NCBI RefSeq assembly: GCF_001426705.1
Contig: NZ_LMFC01000001.1
Span: 1,269,355 to 1,333,354 of the forward strand
DNA: 64,000 nucleotides
DNA from: Cellulomonas sp. Root485
GTDB lineage: Bacteria; Actinomycetota; Actinomycetes; Actinomycetales; Cellulomonadaceae
Direction: 5' to 3'
Positions within the stretch are counted from its first letter, which is position 1; each line of letters opens with the position of its first letter. Below, in pieces: positions 62,552 through 64,000 of the stretch. Under the pieces are notes generated by a model, which made no database searches, had not been told where the DNA came from, and saw only the letters and a list, made by a program, of their open reading frames with translations. The position numbers and the translations under genes are program-made.

Positions 62552-63964
62552 GTGAGCGAGACGTCCGACCCGTTCGGCCCGATCCACGGCCGGCCCAGCT
62601 TCCGCGATCACATCGACCGCGGGACGTTCCCCGCCCACGGCTTGGAGCCGGACGAGGCCTACGAGCTCATCCACACCGGCCTCATGCTCGACGGACGGGA
62701 GACGCTCAACCTCGCGTCCTTCGTCACCACGTGGATGGAGCCGCAGGCCGAGAAGCTGATCCACGACACGCTCCGCAAGAACCACATCGACCACGAGGAG
62801 TACCCGGCGGCGTCGCTGATCGAGGAAGCCTGCGTGCACATGCTGGGCGACCTGTTCAACGCGCCCGACCCCACCGCCGTCGTCGGCGTGGCCACGATCG
62901 GGTCCTCCGAGGCGATCATGCTCGGCCTGCTCGCCCACAAGCGCGCGTGGCGGGACCGGCGCCGGGCCGCTGGGCTGCCGACGGACCGGCCCAACGTGGT
63001 CTTCGGCGCGGAGACCCATGTGGTGTGGGACAAGTTCGCGAACTACTTCGACGTCGAGATGCGCAAGGTGCCGATGAAGGCGGACCGGTTCGTGCTCAAC
63101 GCGCACGACGTCGAGGCGCACGTCGACGAGAACACGATCGCCGTCGGTGCGGTGCTGGGGACCACCCACATCGGCGAGGCGGACCCGATCGAGGAGATCA
63201 ACGACCTCCTGGTGCGGATCAAGGCCGAGAAGGGCTGGGACATCCCGCTGCACGTCGACGGCGCGAGCGGCGCGTTCATCGCCCCGTTCGCCGAGCCCGA
63301 CCTGCGCTGGGACTTCCGCCTCGAGCAGGTCGCGTCGATCAACGTGTCCGGCCACAAGTACGGCCTGGTCTACCCGGGTGTCGGCTGGCTGATCTTCCGG
63401 GACGCCTCGAAGCTGCCGGAGGACCTCGTGTTCAGCGTGAACTACCTCGGCGGCGCGCAGCCCACCTACACGTTCAACTTCTCCCGCGGCTCGGCCATGA
63501 TCCAGGCGCAGATGTACAACTTCCTGCGGCTCGGACGCAGCGGGTACACGTCGATCGTGGAGACGATGCTCGCCAACGCCCGGTTCCTCAACGAGAGCCT
63601 CGAGGCGAGCGGACGCTTCGAGATCCTCAACCCCGGGCTGGCGGAGCCGGTGGTCACCTTCTCGATCAAGGGGGACCCGGGCTTCGACGTCTACCACCTG
63701 TCGGCCCGCCTGCGCGAGGACGGCTGGATCGTCCCGGCGTACAGCCTGCCGCCCGACGCGGACGCGGTGCACCTCCTGCGCGTCGTCGTCCGGCTCGACC
63801 TGAGCCGCATGATGGTCGAGCTGCTCCTGCGCGACCTCATGGCCGCGTGGGACGCGCTCGTCGCGGAACAACCCGTGCACACTCCGACGGCCAAGCCCGA
63901 CGTGTGGACGTCACCTGCGCACGCCGCGGCCAAGAGCAAGGCACGCACCGGCCTGCAGAAGTGA
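62552..63964 (+). CDS. gadB: Glutamate decarboxylase
   Basis: 470-residue PLP enzyme converting glutamate to GABA with proton consumption. Motifs are LNLASFVTTWMEPQAEKLI, VGVATIGSSEAIMLGLLAHKRAW, VVFGAETHVVWDKFANYF, HVDGASGAFIAPF and the PLP lysine in NVSGHKYGLVYPGVGW (Lys269). Length matches GadB. The GTG has a strong GGAGGAG. Acid-resistance use is known for the family. A GTG overlaps its stop for the next gene. Confidence 0.93.
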   Translation: MSETSDPFGPIHGRPSFRDHIDRGTFPAHGLEPDEAYELIHTGLMLDGRETLNLASFVTTWMEPQAEKLIHDTLRKNHIDHEEYPAASLIEEACVHMLGDLFNAPDPTAVVGVATIGSSEAIMLGLLAHKRAWRDRRRAAGLPTDRPNVVFGAETHVVWDKFANYFDVEMRKVPMKADRFVLNAHDVEAHVDENTIAVGAVLGTTHIGEADPIEEINDLLVRIKAEKGWDIPLHVDGASGAFIAPFAEPDLRWDFRLEQVASINVSGHKYGLVYPGVGWLIFRDASKLPEDLVFSVNYLGGAQPTYTFNFSRGSAMIQAQMYNFLRLGRSGYTSIVETMLANARFLNESLEASGRFEILNPGLAEPVVTFSIKGDPGFDVYHLSARLREDGWIVPAYSLPPDADAVHLLRVVVRLDLSRMMVELLLRDLMAAWDALVAEQPVHTPTAKPDVWTSPAHAAAKSKARTGLQK

Positions 63965-64000
63965 CCTCGACCGTCCCCGACCTGCCCGCAGGCTGGCGGG
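63961..64000 (+). CDS. Start of the next gene (partial)
   Basis: GTG at 63961 overlaps the decarboxylase TGA (GTGA), the same coupling used repeatedly in this window. Thirteen codons (VTSTVPDLPAGWR) are visible before the edge. Cannot be identified; coupled translation with gadB is likely. Confidence 0.4.
   Translation, partial: MTSTVPDLPAGWR

Noticed and set aside
1-64000. CRISPR arrays, tRNA or rRNA genes, IS elements
   Set aside because: No regularly spaced direct repeats, no cloverleaf-like sequence in gaps, no transposase or terminal inverted repeats seen by eye.

Overview
The window is high-GC (about 73-75%) actinobacterial chromosome. Gene density is high, GTG starts and 4-base stop/start overlaps are common, and the gene content (YbdK-type ligase, DUF6421, dynamin-like GTPases, a contractile injection system without tail fibres) fits Micrococcales, most likely Cellulomonas or a close relative. 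The genus is an inference from gene content. I see no rRNA, tRNA, CRISPR array, insertion sequence or integrase.

Layout. 1-4719 is metabolic: a truncated glycogen debranching enzyme, an FAD-dependent reductase, a carboxylate-amine ligase and GalE. A DMT-type transporter follows, then a four-gene glycan/lipid operon (5689-9234: PIG-V-like mannosyltransferase, GT2 glycosyltransferase, YdjC/ChbG deacetylase, methyltransferase). Next come two minus-strand genes for a zinc-ribbon/discoidin-like membrane protein and a degenerate lipoyl/M23-like protein. From 12010 to about 34279 lies an extracellular contractile injection system (eCIS) locus. A large MalT-like/BTAD regulator opens it. A tight 12-gene minus-strand operon (26248 down to 14891) encodes sheath, two tubes, tail-assembly protein, DUF6760, a very disordered 852-aa protein, LysM, spike, PAAR, gp25, baseplate J and tail protein I. 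On the plus strand are the AAA+ ATPase and a 1294-aa DUF4157 protein (likely cargo). DUF4255 (tail terminator) and a lysozyme-like/NlpC-P60/TSP3 protein complete the locus. No tail fibre, capsid, portal or terminase is present, so this is neither a prophage nor a T6SS.

34280-53341 is an envelope island: a LuxR-type regulator, two tandem dynamin-like GTPases, and three paralogous secreted or membrane-anchored propeller-like/Ig-like proteins. Two of those are the last genes of a five-gene operon MoxR-DUF58-transglutaminase-propeller-propeller, whose transglutaminase has lost its catalytic Cys. A divergent pair (FN3/SPOR-like membrane protein and membrane-anchored Hsp70-like ATPase) completes it.

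53411-64000 holds DUF6421, a polytopic membrane alpha/beta-hydrolase, a rearranged CaiB/BaiF protein, a two-pore-type potassium channel, an intact soluble transglutaminase, an unusual zinc-binding SDR lacking its catalytic Tyr, and glutamate decarboxylase.

The most unusual elements are the DUF4157 cargo candidate with three tandem repeats and a possible nuclease tail, the VARA-repeat protein inside the injection-system operon, the signal-less lytic enzyme next to it, and the dead-transglutaminase/propeller operon beside tandem dynamins.
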